Assembly (NCBI GenBank): GCA_021018815.1
Contig: JAITYX010000017.1
Span: 3,782,001-3,846,000, forward strand
Length of the DNA stretch: 64,000 nt
Direction: 5' to 3'
Origin: Talinum fruticosum
Lineage: Eukaryota; Streptophyta; Magnoliopsida; Caryophyllales; Talinaceae
Below, piece by piece: positions 27,308-38,284 of the stretch. Each line of letters opens with the position of its first letter. Positions within the stretch are counted from its first letter, which is position 1. The translations under genes and the position numbers were made by a program. The notes beneath the pieces are model-generated. The model was not told where the DNA came from. It did no database searches and saw only the letters and a program-made list of their open reading frames with translations.

Positions 27308-27732
27308 TTAGGCCTTGTTCGAGCAACAGCGTTTGGAGTAGCTTTTAGCGTTTTGACCAAGTCAAAACACTAATCAACCAAATATTAGCGTTCGGTAAGG
27401 TAGTGTTTTAATTAGCGTTTGCGGTAGCTTTTAACATTTCAAGTAGTGTTTCGAAAAGCTACGAATATTAGCTTTTCACATTTGAAAGTAGCATTTTATA
27501 TTTTTTGACAAAAAATCTCTTCATTAATTTATATTTGACAAATTATTTATATCCTTTTACGTCAATTTACAATAATCGCCTAACTCAACGAGCTAAATTT
27601 ACCGAACACATTTATTTAACCGCTTAATTGAACAGCTAAAATCTAACGACTATCGGCTACCTAAGCCGATATCAGCTACAAAAACAGACTATCCGCTACT
27701 CAAACAGACTCATTTTGCCGAACAGGGCCTTA
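27308..27732. mobile_element. PIF/Harbinger (Tourist-like) MITE with TTA TSD
   Basis: The element 27311-27729 begins GGCCTTGTTCG and ends CGAACAGGGCC, inverted termini typical of Tourist-like MITEs. TTA lies on each side (27308-27310, 27730-27732). It is 419 bp, non-coding, and appears to interrupt an older AT-rich repeat whose halves flank it. Confidence 0.8.
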
Positions 27733-28129
27733 AACTCATAACAGCTTATAATAATGGCTCTAATAACTAACCATAATAACTTGTTTGAGCTCATTTTCAA
27801 ATTTTCTTATCAATCAACTACTTTGTTTGGCCTCTATGACTTCTATTTTCTAACGCATTTTTTTTTAACAAAGGTAAATATACTTTCATTCATCAAGCAA
27901 ATTGCCAAGGCAATGAGTATTTACATCATTTGAAACTTAAGACTTTAGGAGCCACCTTCTAGGAAGGGTTCCCCTAGGGTCTTGAGTTCAACTAATCCCC
28001 TTTACAAAATTGTATCCATCCCTTGTATTTTGTTTTATGCGAGGCTAGATAGGTGAATCTATCGAGTAAATAACTTCTTTATGTTGCTCGAGAGAGAGCT
28101 CCATGTTCGGTTGTTTCCCTTGGAAGATT

Positions 28130-28330
28130 GCTTCATTTCTATCCTGCCATACTACGTATAATGTAGGCTGCGCTTGAGCATTTGAGCAGGCTGTTGTATG
28201 TCCCGGTTTTCTTTGTGTTCATAAGCCATTTGTGCCAGGCTTCAAGCGATCGTGGCTGGTGTTGATTTTTGATCCATTCAAAGATTTTTCCCCTCAGTTG
28301 TTGTGCATACTGGCGAGTCATAGAACAGTG
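28130..28330 (-). pseudogene. LINE zf-RVT domain remnant
   Basis: Codes for a stretch with EWIKNQHQPRSLEAWHKWLM, typical of the C-terminal zf-RVT region of plant LINE ORF2 proteins. It lies downstream of the RT remnant on the same strand and ~270 bp before the poly(A) tail. Confidence 0.6.
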
Positions 28331-28713
28331 TTCTAGTGATTCTTCTTCACTGTTACATAAACCACATCCGTTATCATTAATTGGTATGAACCTTGCTAAT
28401 AGCTATCCGGTAGGAAGCTTCTTTTGGAGTAGCACCCATAGATTAAAGCTATGTTTAGGGATTAAGCTGTGGTGCCACACTAGCCTCGCTCCATTGTTGC
28501 TTAGGTAGATCCCCATCAAAGCACTATATACGCGCTTGAGGTCAAATTTCTCTGTTGTGCTATCTAGACTCTGCAGACATCGGACCTACTTTTGGTCTCG
28601 GGTTGCACATTTTCCTCCAATACCAGCATATATCATTGCCTTGCTTGTAGTGCCGGAGATCCCGCCCCTTAAGGTAACGAGTATTGATCCATTTGACCCA
28701 AAGGATATCCTTC

Positions 28714-30930
28714 TTATCTGCTATAGCCCACGAGTAGTATGGCAATAAGCGACTTGTTCCAAGATCTTATATTCTTGAAGCCTAGGCCTCCACGACTTTT
28801 GGGTTGACATACACTTTCCCAAGCTACCATAGGCTTTTTGTATGCATCTTTTGAGTTCCATAAGAAGTCTCTACAAATTTGTTCAATCTTTTTCAAAGCT
28901 GCTTGGGATAGGATGAATATAGAAGCCCAAAACGTGCATATTCCCATTAAGACTGAGTTGACGAGGGTGCTTCTAGCTGCATATGATAAATTTCCGCTTT
29001 GCCACATTCTAATTCTTCTTGTTAGCTTGTCGATCGAGCATCCGCGGTCGGTTGCGCTAAGTCTTGACGAAGTGATGGGTATTCCTAGGTACACGAGAGG
29101 TAGAGAACCCAATGGGAAGCTAGAATCCTTGGTTACCTTCTCTCGTGTGCTGCTTCATTTAGCCCTTTAATATATATGTGGGATTTTGACTCATTTATAT
29201 GTAACCCTGCTGTTTTAGAGAACTCCCTAAATACTTCCTTTATGCAATTCGGTGATTGATCATCCGGTTTGCGAGAAGACCATTAGGTCATCTCGCAAAC
29301 AACAAGTGGCAGATCTTCATAGTTTTACAACCTGGGTGCAATTTGATCCCTCCGTTGTCCACTCGCTTCTGTATTATTCCGGAGAAGTACTCCATAATTA
29401 GAACAAAAATCGGAGGGGATATGGGGTCCTCTTGTCAAAGTCCTCTACCCCCTTTAAAAAACCATGAGTGCCTTTATTCAAGCGAGATAGAGAAGGTTGT
29501 GCTTGGTCATACAAGTACTAATCCATTTAGTGAAGACTTGAGGAAATCCGAACCCTTACAATATTTCCTCTATGAATTCCCAGTAGATCGAATCGTATGC
29601 CTTCCTCAGGTCTATCTTGAGGAGGCATCTTGGACTGATGTTTTTGCGCTTGTACCCTCTCGGTAATTCTTGGCATAGTAGTACATTATGTACCAATTCC
29701 CTCCCCTTTATAAAAGCACTCGATTATGGCTGATTAAAGTGGGTAATACTTCTTTTAGTCTTTCGCACATAATCTTTGATATACATTTGTAGAGGGTGTT
29801 ACGAGTAGGCAATGGGTCTAAAGTCTCCATCCTTCATAGGTCTCTCCACTTTGGGGACAAGAACCAGGTTAGTGTAATTAAGCTGGTGTAATAACTTACC
29901 AGTATGGAAGAACTCTTACACGACTTTACATATTGAGTCTCCTACAATCTCCCAATTCTTCTTAAAGAATTAGCTAGAGTAGCCATCCGGACCCGGTGAC
30001 TTGTGGCTAGCAATTGCAAACATGACCCTTTTTATTTACGCATCCGTGATTTGTTTGCATAATTGTATTTGCTACTCCATGCTCGATCTATGACCTTTGC
30101 TTGAATATTATAGTGTCTCGCCTTGTTCCTCTGTATTGATTGCTGGCCGAGCATTGCTTGAAAGTAGTCAACCATGTGTTGTGCTACTTGGTTCTTACCC
30201 TCTATTATGTTGCCGTGGCTGTCGTTGATTTCGTAGAAGATAGCTTGCTTGTCTTCGTTTTTGCGAGGTAGCGAAGAAAAACTTGTTGCATTGGTCCCCC
30301 ATGTTTATCCAAGTGTATTTACCTTGCTGCTTTGGTAATGTTACCGACGCATCAAGCAGGTCACTATGCTCCTTCCGCAGGAGTGTTTCAGCTGCCTGTA
30401 GTTCGGTGTCAAAAGGGTGGTTCTGCATGGCTACTTGTGCCTCATGAAGCTTTAGTCTAGTTTGATCAACGCGGTTGTGAACATCCCTTAACTTGGACTG
30501 ATGCGGTTGTTTTAAAGGGGATTTAAGCATCTGCAGACTTGCTCACTACCCAGTACATTTGGCTTCCTTGAATTGGTTTTGCTCAAGTGTCCTTCACTAT
30601 TTCTTTGTATTTTGGGTGCGATTCCCACATCTCACGAGTATCTAAACAGGTAACTATTTGTTCTCATATCATTGTGGAATGTGATCACAATAGGAGAATG
30701 ATATGATATCCCCTCCGATAGGAATGAAGCCCGTGCATCCTCCCATAACGAGCACCCACTCTTGATTCACTAGGGCTCTGTCTATCTTTGAATAGATTCT
30801 ACCACCACTATCCTGTCTATTTGACCATGTGTATTCGCAGCCTGTAGCTTGGATGTCTTGTAATAGGCAGCAGCTTGTGCAATGTCCGAAATCAGCAATG
30901 TCACTATGGGTCACGGGGTTACCCCCAATT
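28714..30930 (-). pseudogene. LINE endonuclease-reverse transcriptase remnant
   Basis: Endonuclease remnant at 30914-30669 (DIQATGCEYTWSN, KIDRALVN). Linker at 30530-30195 contains WINMGDQCNKFFFATSQKRR. Reverse-transcriptase core around 29660-29260 reads LLKIDLRKAYDSIYWEF, followed by an in-frame stop. The catalytic [FY]ADD site near 29287-29296 is broken by an extra base between A and DD. RT thumb and later region at 29112-28714 (LVYLGIPI, FLWNS, GGLGFKNI). Order and motifs are those of plant L1-like ORF2; it is clearly non-functional. Confidence 0.85.
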
Positions 30931-31454
30931 CGTCTTACGGATTGAGTAGGGCATTAAAGTCTCCTAGAACACACCATGCTTTGTGGTGATTTCAGCACCA
31001 ATATTTATTAGACTGTTCCATAACTCCCTTCTATCTTCCTCTCGATTGAAGCCATAAACTAAGGTTACTAGGAATCTTTGTGTAGTCTCTTCCAAAGTTA
31101 CTTCACAATGCACATACTTGACTCGATGCGGAGATGATGTGCACCTTGTATGTTTCAGTCTCCAAGTAACCCGATTCTTCCAAGTGGGTGGTAATCATTG
31201 TTGATAAATGATCCCCAGCCGGTGAATATGTTATTGTATGCACTCAAGGCATTTGTGCTTCTTATTTTAGTTTCCACCAGTCCTAATAAGCCAACTTTAT
31301 TAGTTGCAATGAAGCTTTTCACCTCCATTTGTTTTTGGAGTGCATTAAGACGTCTTATGTTCCAAGCATGCCAGAGACATAGTTATGTTCCTGTAAAGTC
31401 CGGCTGCAGTAGGACCTCATTCTCCTCATTCACTTGTGTCGAGCTTGGAAGGGG

Positions 31455-32640
31455 CTATAAGCAGTGTGCACTTGGTTGATTAATATGTATATGTGGAGTT
31501 CGTAAACCTCTATACACGAGGTTGGAAGTCCTTCTCGAGGCGAGCCTGTTCTCTTCCTTCTCTGCAGATTGATTCTCTTGGGTAGGATCCGCTTGAGTAA
31601 TCTCGGTTTGTTTCACGGGGTGCCCCACATTATGTATAGGTACCTGAGTAATCGCCTTGGGTTTCCATACTCGTTTGATATTATTCTTTTTCCTACACAC
31701 TTCGTCCTCGTGGCCAAACATTCTACGAGTGTGCACATCCGGTGGGCCTCCATTCATATTCCACATCTTGTCTCACCATTATGTCATCTTCGGACATGAA
31801 TTCAACATATTCCGGCAATTTCTCGTCAATATTCATATCAATTAGGATTCTAGCATAGTGTAGCATAGATTTTTTCCTTGTAGCTCTATCGGTGGTGATA
31901 GGCTTCCTAATAAACTGCCAATTTTTTCCAATCCCGCAGCCCCCAATATTTCACATCCAATCCAGGGAGCCTAATCCATATGGGTATGTTTTTCACCATT
32001 TCTCTGTCAAGGGAGGTTTGGGGGCTTCATGCCTTTAGTATCATTGGTCTTTTGTCAAAGAAGTAGTGGCCCCTTTTCAAAATCATATCTCTCTGTTCAA
32101 TTTCCTCGAATCAAACCAGGAATACCCCCTTAGGTAATGCAAAGATTGAATCAACGTCAAAATTTTGTCAAATTCTCCTTAGAAATCCATTCATGACCGA
32201 GTATGGGGATTGGCACCCAATACACAAGCATAACAATGCGAGTTCCAGTACTCAATTTCTTTCTCAACATCTCGCATATTCTATTTTGATTGTTTTTGCC
32301 CATTAAATTCCATCACAGGGAATGATTCTAGGTTCATCCCTCCCCCAATACCAAGCTGTATCGACAAATGAGAGATAGGGACTTACCCGGGTGTTCTCCA
32401 TCGGGGTATTCGCTTGTATCGGGATGTTCTCCATCGGGGTGTTCGCTTGTAATGGGTTGTTCTCCTGTCGATTGTCTTCGCAATCTCGGCATAACGCTCT
32501 GTCGGAGCTCGATTTCATCGGTAGTATTTCATTGGATTTGTTGTGTGAATCAGCTGTACTCGTTGAATATGGAACCGGAATTTCCTCCGCGTAGGGCTCT
32601 AGTCCGATTTGGGGCACTGGTGTAGTCGGTGGTCCGTGTT
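31455..32640 (-). pseudogene. LINE first ORF (gag-like) remnant
   Basis: Minus-strand fragments include VEYEWRPTGCAHS followed, after a stop/frameshift near 31736, by RMFGHEDEVCRKK. Together these are the broken parts of the Cys-Cys-His-Cys knuckle seen in plant LINE ORF1 proteins. The flanking frames are low-complexity and short. Nucleic-acid binding is the family role; this copy cannot make it. Confidence 0.6.
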
Positions 32641-33184
32641 TCGTTGGGCGTCCTCTTCGGCCTTCCCCATCGCCGAGCTTCGTTAGAGGGGAAGCTCTCG
32701 GGTAGAAAAAGGTTGAGATTCTAACGCGTTTTTATTCTTGATTCAAAAACATTTTCTAAAAAAAGTTTTTGGGTCTCTTAAAATCTGTCTATGGACATTA
32801 TTGCTTGCAGGGATAAGAATACCTACTTCGAATTTCCCCATAGCCCACAAAAGAATGACCCACAATAAGAGTTATTTTTGTTATTTTTCTCTCATAAATA
32901 TCCTTCATTAAAAGCTATATTGAGTCTAATTGTTCTTTCCTTTCCTTCAAACATCAAGGAGGAATTATTTTTTAACAAGAGAAGTTATATCTATGATGAT
33001 AAAAACTACATAAAAATTACATTGATTTAATATGAATAGTTCATTTATAGTCAGTATTTTCTCCTTAAAACTCCTCATTTTTATAATAATATTTTTATTT
33101 AATTATCTCACATCATATTACTGTAAATTTAGTATCCATTTTATTAATATATTTAGCATGACCTTTGATAAAAAAATATATATA

Positions 33185-33434
33185 CTTCATTCGTCCCAAA
33201 AAATTGTTTGCCTTTTACTTTTGAGATCAAACTTTATAAATTTTGACCAATATTTAATCAAAATATACATTGATTTACAATATAAAATAATTATCAATGG
33301 ATTTATTTTAAAAATATTTTTTTATAATATGATTTTTTAATTTTTTCTATTACATAATTTTAAAAAATAATAATCAAAGTGATACATTAAAGACTGCAAA
33401 ATTAAACAAGGTATTTATTTTAGGACAAAATGAG
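33185..33434. mobile_element. Stowaway-type MITE
   Basis: Starts CTTCATTCGTCCCAAAAAAT and ends, reversed, CTCATTTTGTCCTAAAATAA, each flanked by TA. The CTCC-TCCGTCCCA-AA terminus with a TA duplication is the Stowaway (Tc1/Mariner) signature. 250 bp, non-coding. Confidence 0.75.
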
Positions 33435-33736
33435 TAGATATTTATTATGATCGTTTTAAAAACTAGAGAGCTTAATAATCCGAACGTGTTAAATGAGTGT
33501 CCAATAAATTTGAACAAAATAATATTTGGATTCTTTTAGTATAATTATGGTATTTTAGCGATAGGATGAAGATAAGATTCGAGATAAGAAACGTACTTAT
33601 AGGCTAACAAATGTTGAATAATAATCTTTAAGGATTTTATGGGAATGTGAAGCCTTTTTTTAATTATTTTTGGATCTTTGATTTCAATTTGAATGTGAGG
33701 CTATTTGGCAATATTCTACAACATAGTTTCCAACTT

Positions 33737-33760
33737 TGATTGATTGATTGATTGATTGAT
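33737..33760. repeat. (GATT)n microsatellite
   Basis: Six GATT units in intergenic DNA. Confidence 0.9.
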
Positions 33761-34044
33761 GTACAACACAAGGAAAAAGGAAAAAAGGGTTGGGAAAATT
33801 ACTGTACTTTGATTCTATTGGTGGATCACAATTCACAAAAAAGTTACTAAGTCGTTCAATCTCGTAAAATACTCCAACCTTTTACAACTTTTAAATTCGC
33901 ATAATTCAAACAAAAATAATCTATGCTCATTATTTTTGTCTCATTAAAAAATAGTACCCATGTGATACATTAGTGAAGTTGACAATTTTTAAATCTTTCT
34001 ATTTTGTTTCTTACAGTGAAAATCTCTTTATTTATAATTTACCG

Positions 34045-34234
34045 ATCTGTTTGAAATTATTATTAATAAGTTATCATGGTTGAAATAAGTTTAAATAATT
34101 TATGATTATAACTATTATAAATTAAAATAAACTAATAAGAATTAAAATAAGTTGACATGATTAGTTGTTATAACTGTTATTACTTAAATAAGTTGAAAGT
34201 TGTTACTAATATAAATACCATCTCAAACAAGTCC
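34045..34234. mobile_element. AT-rich MITE of the TTTGA-A family
   Basis: Left end ATCTGTTTGAAATTATTATT; right end, reversed, GGACTTGTTTGAGATGGTAT. About 190 bp, with internal AAGTTGAAA/TTATAACTATTA words. Related ends occur near 26757 and 38290, so this is a small dispersed family. No coding capacity; target duplication unresolved. Confidence 0.45.
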
Positions 34235-36058
34235 TAAATCTCAATAAAATATATTGTTCTATAACAAGTAAAAATACTAGTCACTTTTCTTCTTCTCCCT
34301 ATTTTTTCCTCTCTAAGAACTTTAATTTTTTTTTTTTTTTGGTTTTTAAAGCCAATAATAAGTCTCATTCTTCTTTTTTACTTATGTCTTTCTACTAAAT
34401 AAATTATCTCTATCTAGTTTTAAGGATCTCCCTGTACCAACTTTTAATGGATGATATTTTCTCTCGCTAGTGGAACATTTTCATCAATTCAATTTTGTAC
34501 TTTTCTGATCGCATGGAATCAAATTATTGATTGACTATAATATAGATACAAATGGGGTATCAACTCTTTGAGTCTAAACTAAAATAGCAGGTAAGCCTTC
34601 TCGTGAAGGAAGCTATATAAGTTTTACGATCTTCTTGTTAAAAGTGATGTCATAAAACAATAGTTGAGTGAAAAAAAAGGAATGTTTATAAGTATATTAA
34701 TTACATTTCTTGTGAGACTGGTTTATTTTGTTATTTAAGTGATATATTTAATTATATGTAAAATTTATAGTACTATCATGTCTTTCAATTGATGAATTCA
34801 TCATTTATCATTAAAAAACTCACAACATAAAAAGAAATTCACATAACAAAAAGAAAATAAATAAATAAAATGAGATAAAATATAAGAATGCCGATGGAGA
34901 AAGAATAGTTTAAAGAAAAAAAACAAAAAGGCTTTGATTATTGCAATTTTTCTAAGACCAAAGATAGAGAAAGAAGAGAGGTATTATCTCATCAGGATCC
35001 TACCCTTGGAAAAGATCCTCAAAACATTTGACAAAAAAGAAAGTGATATTAAAAAAGTGAACAAGCAAAAAATTATACGAAGGTATCCTCGGGTTTGGTA
35101 TAACTATTTTAAACCCCCTCGAGTATGAAAAATATTTCTTAGGTACCCGACCTTTACGAACAATTATTCAGAGGTATCCTTATGTTTGGTATAACTATTT
35201 TAAGGCTCTTCGGGTATGAAAAATAACTTTTTAAGTACTCCGACATTTGCAAAAAATTATCCAGAGGTACCATAAGTTTTGGTGTAACTATTTAAAGACC
35301 TTTCAGGAGTGAAAATATACTCCCAAGTATACTTTTCTTTGTTGTAATGTGACATTTACATTATATATTGAAAGGAGATTTAAATATTTTTTTTTTGTTG
35401 AGTACCGATTTTATCTCTGCTTTTAATGACTCGAAACTTAAAATATTAATTTTTTATAATTTTCCCATCTAAGAAGATAAAACTTGTAATTTTTTATGTT
35501 GTAATTTTATAGTTACTTATTTATAAAACTTTGTACTTATAAAATGTACAATTTTTTTATGTTCTAATTTTTATAAGTAGTTTTTTAATTATTTAAAATT
35601 AAAATTAGAAATGTTGCAATTGTCTCCTTTGTTATAATCATGTAAATATGAATATAATAAAATGTGGTAACCTAGGAAATATGCTTCAACTTGCTTTTAT
35701 TAAAATGAAAATGTAATAGCACCTATAAAACTTAAGTTTGCCATTTATATGGTTGGACATCTAAAATAAGTATAATCCTATTAAAACTACAAAAACACAT
35801 AACATGTCTTTTAAAACCCCTAAAATATATCCATTTTGTAAAACAATTTTGAACCCAAAAGAAAAAAATTAATGATCATTCACAAGGTATCAAATAATGC
35901 ACCTAGTACCAAGTAAGTTTCAATCTTTGAGAAAGAAAGATGCCCTAAGAAAAATAATTGAGATGAAAAAAAACAGAGGATTTATTGCAACCATTCTAGT
36001 TAAGAGGCTTGGCTAGATCGTGTAGGAGAGACTGTGTTCACTTGAGAGTTGCTTGTGT

Positions 36059-36214
36059 TTATTTTCTTTGGTCTTCCTCGTTTTTGCTTGTCCCCTCTTT
36101 TAGCTTTCCTTTTTTCTTCCCAAGTAGCCTACCACATGCATCTCTTGGTTTCCTACATGTTCTTGGGTTATGTCCCAATTTGTGACAATTACTACATCCG
36201 ATAGAGAATTCGAA
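36059..36214 (-). pseudogene. MULE transposase C-terminal zinc-knuckle remnant
   Basis: The minus-strand frame reads EFSIGCSNCHKLGHNPRTC and then a lysine-rich tail to a TAA at 36059-36061. The CxxC-4-H-4-C spacing (C-SN-C-HKLG-H-NPRT-C) is that of the knuckle ending MuDR-type transposases. The catalytic and SWIM domains are absent. A MITE inserted at 36251, just upstream in this orientation, lies across the former coding direction. Confidence 0.7.
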
Positions 36215-36241
36215 ATTAATTTATTATAACAATTGTCAATA

Positions 36242-36523
36242 ATAAATGAAGGATTATTGACACTTTAGCAGCATGTACTATCAAAAATGATAAAAAAGTC
36301 TCTCACGTATCGAAAATAATAAATTATTACTTTGAGATATCGTATAATATTTTTAATTGTAAAAATTTATCTTTTTATAGCTCCTAAAAAAATTACTTTT
36401 TACAATTAAACAATATTTTACGATACCTCAAGTTAGTAATTTATTATTTTTGATACTTAAGAGACTTTTTTCATCATTTGTCGATAGTACAGAGTACTAA
36501 AGTGCCAATTTTTCATAAATGAA
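36242..36523. mobile_element. Foldback MITE with 9-bp TSD, nested in the MULE
   Basis: ATAAATGAA flanks both sides (36242-36250, 36515-36523). The 264-bp insert begins GGATTATTGACACTTTAG and ends, reversed, GAAAAATTGGCACTTTAG. Complementarity continues inward for about 110 bp per arm (for example AGTCTCT, AATAATAAATTATTACT, TACGAT). A 9-bp duplication suggests a Mutator-type MITE. Non-coding. Confidence 0.8.
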
Positions 36524-36948
36524 ATATACTAAAAATATATAAATTTGAATATTTTGAAGAGTGTACAAACCTCAAGATGCCTAATTTAGAAGAGGTATCC
36601 CCCAAGATACTAAACTTAGAGTATATTTTCATCCGTGAGGGGCCTTTAAATAGTTACACCAAATTTTACTGGTACCTCCGGATAATTTTTTGTAAAGGTT
36701 GGGATATCTAAGAGTTATTTTTATACACGAAGGGTCTTAAAATACTTACACCAATCCTAAAGGTACATCCGAATAATTGTTTGCAAATGTTAGGGTACCT
36801 AAGAGTTATTTTTCATACCCGAGGGACCTTAAAATAATTACACCAAAAATGAGAGTACCTCTTTGTAATTTTTGCTCATTTCATTCTTCCCAAATTTCAG
36901 GCTTCATTTAAAAAGTGAGTCGCATTTGATAAGATATTAAAATATAAA

Positions 36949-37411
36949 TTTTTGGACGAAAATAATACAAACTTTGAGAGTATTGGACTGAAAGTAACAC
37001 AATTTTTTTCTTGGACGTAAGTAGTATGAACTTTTAACCTTACTTAACACTAATAGAACACCACTTAGTTAAGTGGATGTAACTCGGTGGAGTTATAACA
37101 TGACAGTGAAGTCGCCGACGTAGACGGTAGAATTGAAAGATTTGACTTTAACTTTTTCTTTTTAAGTTGAATAAAAGCTTGCTTATTTATTAATCCAAAT
37201 AAAAAAATTAAAGTCAAATATGCAACTCTGTCATCCACGTCAACGACTTCAACTACCACGTCACCGCTTCACCGAGTCTTAAGCCCTTAACTCAATGATG
37301 TTCTGCTGGCGTTAAATAAAATTAAAGTTCATATTGTTGACATTCAAGGAAAAAGTTTATATTATTTTCGTCCAATACCTACAAAGTTCATATTATTTTC
37401 ATCTGAAATCC
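36949..37411. mobile_element. Near-full-length hairpin element
   Basis: Left TTGGACGAAAATAATACAAA to a centre near 37175, then the same sequence inverted to about 37411. Matching pairs include TATTGGAC, ACTCGGTGGAG/ACTCGGTGAAG, GAAGTCGCCGACGT/GAAGTCGTTGACGT, TTTGACTTTAA and the TAAGCAAGCTTT/AAAGCTTGCTTA centre. Arms are ~210-230 bp with almost no loop. No protein is coded. Likely a foldback transposon abutting the MULE; transcripts would form long dsRNA. Confidence 0.7.
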
Positions 37412-37587
37412 TTAAAAAATATTTATTTGTATAAAAGTTAAGATATTTTAGTTTATAACATCCAACTATAAGCAATATTTACAAAAATTTTAGACTTTAG
37501 ATTAAAAGTAAATAATAAAACAACCAAACTAATCTTGATTTTATCTCTCTCTCCATTTACTTTGTGATGCTAAAAAGAAGTGATTTA

Positions 37588-37916
37588 CTTCCTCTATTTT
37601 AACATACATATCACTTTAATTAACTTTTTTTATATTTCGTAATATCTGTCATTTTACAATTTTAATGACGTACCAATTATTAGTTTACCAATTTTATTCT
37701 TTGTTAATTGCTTTTTTTCCCTCTCCTTTTTGCATTGATTTTTTTTATTTGCAATAAAATTTTGGAATAATGTGGACTTTTAGTATAAATTTTATACTTC
37801 TTGATATTTTCTTATAACGTTAAAGTGACAAGTATTTTAATATTAATAGTATTCAGAATGAGTTTATTTAGGACTTTCAAAAAAAAAAGGAACAATTTTT
37901 TTTAAAAAGAAGGGAG
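37588..37916. mobile_element. Stowaway-like MITE
   Basis: Starts CTTCCTCTATTTTAACATAC after a TA and ends, reversed, CTCCCTTCTTTTTAAA before a TA. The left half is similar to 39840-39945 read on the minus strand, which supports a repeat family. 329 bp, non-coding. Confidence 0.5.
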
Positions 37917-38214
37917 TAACACCTAACAAAATATGTTCCTATATAATTTAAAATAGGAATTTCCGTGACAATCACACTCAATTGTTGCAATTCAACCCTT
38001 AATATTTCACTCGAAAACAACTCAAATAATATTAAAGTGAAACGCTCAAACTCAAAATTTATTTTCAACTTTCAAATATTATATTAAGGGTCATTTCAAG
38101 TTAAGAAGATGTCAAAGTTTGCTTCTCTTAATAAAAATAAAAATGAGTGGCCCTTCAATGTTTAAAGTGGGATTCAATCGATTTCATAATTGGAATTATT
38201 GATTAAGATCCTCA

Positions 38215-38216
<2 letters not shown>

Positions 38217-38284
<68 letters not shown>
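38217..38284. repeat. (TAA)n(TTA)n palindromic tract, second copy
   Basis: About 10 TAA units switch to about 12 TTA units near 38249. Directly to the right is GTTTAAAATGACATTTATAT, related to the sequence flanking the first such tract at 26868-26943. Confidence 0.85.

Larger units (their letters stand above)
22801..27310. other. Intergenic AT-rich DNA with long microsatellites
   Basis: No gene recognised. It holds (AT)n at 22802-22835, a long (AT)n at 25394-25468, and a (TAA)n/(TTA)n mirror tract at 26868-26943 inside an AT-rich repeat that begins near 26757. Other open frames are short and without family resemblance. Confidence 0.6.
27863..32718 (-). mobile_element. Nearly full-length LINE retrotransposon, inactive
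   Basis: A ~4.86-kb minus-strand insertion. Its 3' end at about 27863 carries a poly(A) tail (T-run on plus), and its 5' end lies near 32718. TTCTAACGCATTTTT (27848-27862) and TTCTAACGCGTTTTT (32719-32733) form a 15-bp target duplication with one mismatch. In order it encodes a gag-like region with a zinc-knuckle remnant, an endonuclease, a reverse transcriptase and a zf-RVT domain. All are split by stops and frameshifts, so no intact frame remains. The near-identical duplicates suggest modest age despite the coding decay. No host gene lies inside. Confidence 0.9.
35055..36885. mobile_element. Mutator-like element with tandem-repeat termini
   Basis: The left terminus (about 35070-35330) holds three tandem copies of a ~92-bp unit starting at 35081, 35172 and 35265. 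The right terminus (about 36590-36870) holds three matching units in inverse orientation. Shared words are GAGGTAC, GGTGTAACTATTTAAAG, GGGTATGAAAAATAA and AATTATCCGGAGGTACC-like. Between them is a transposase zinc-knuckle remnant, so the element is a decayed MULE. Outer limits are approximate and no 9-bp duplication was located. Confidence 0.7.
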
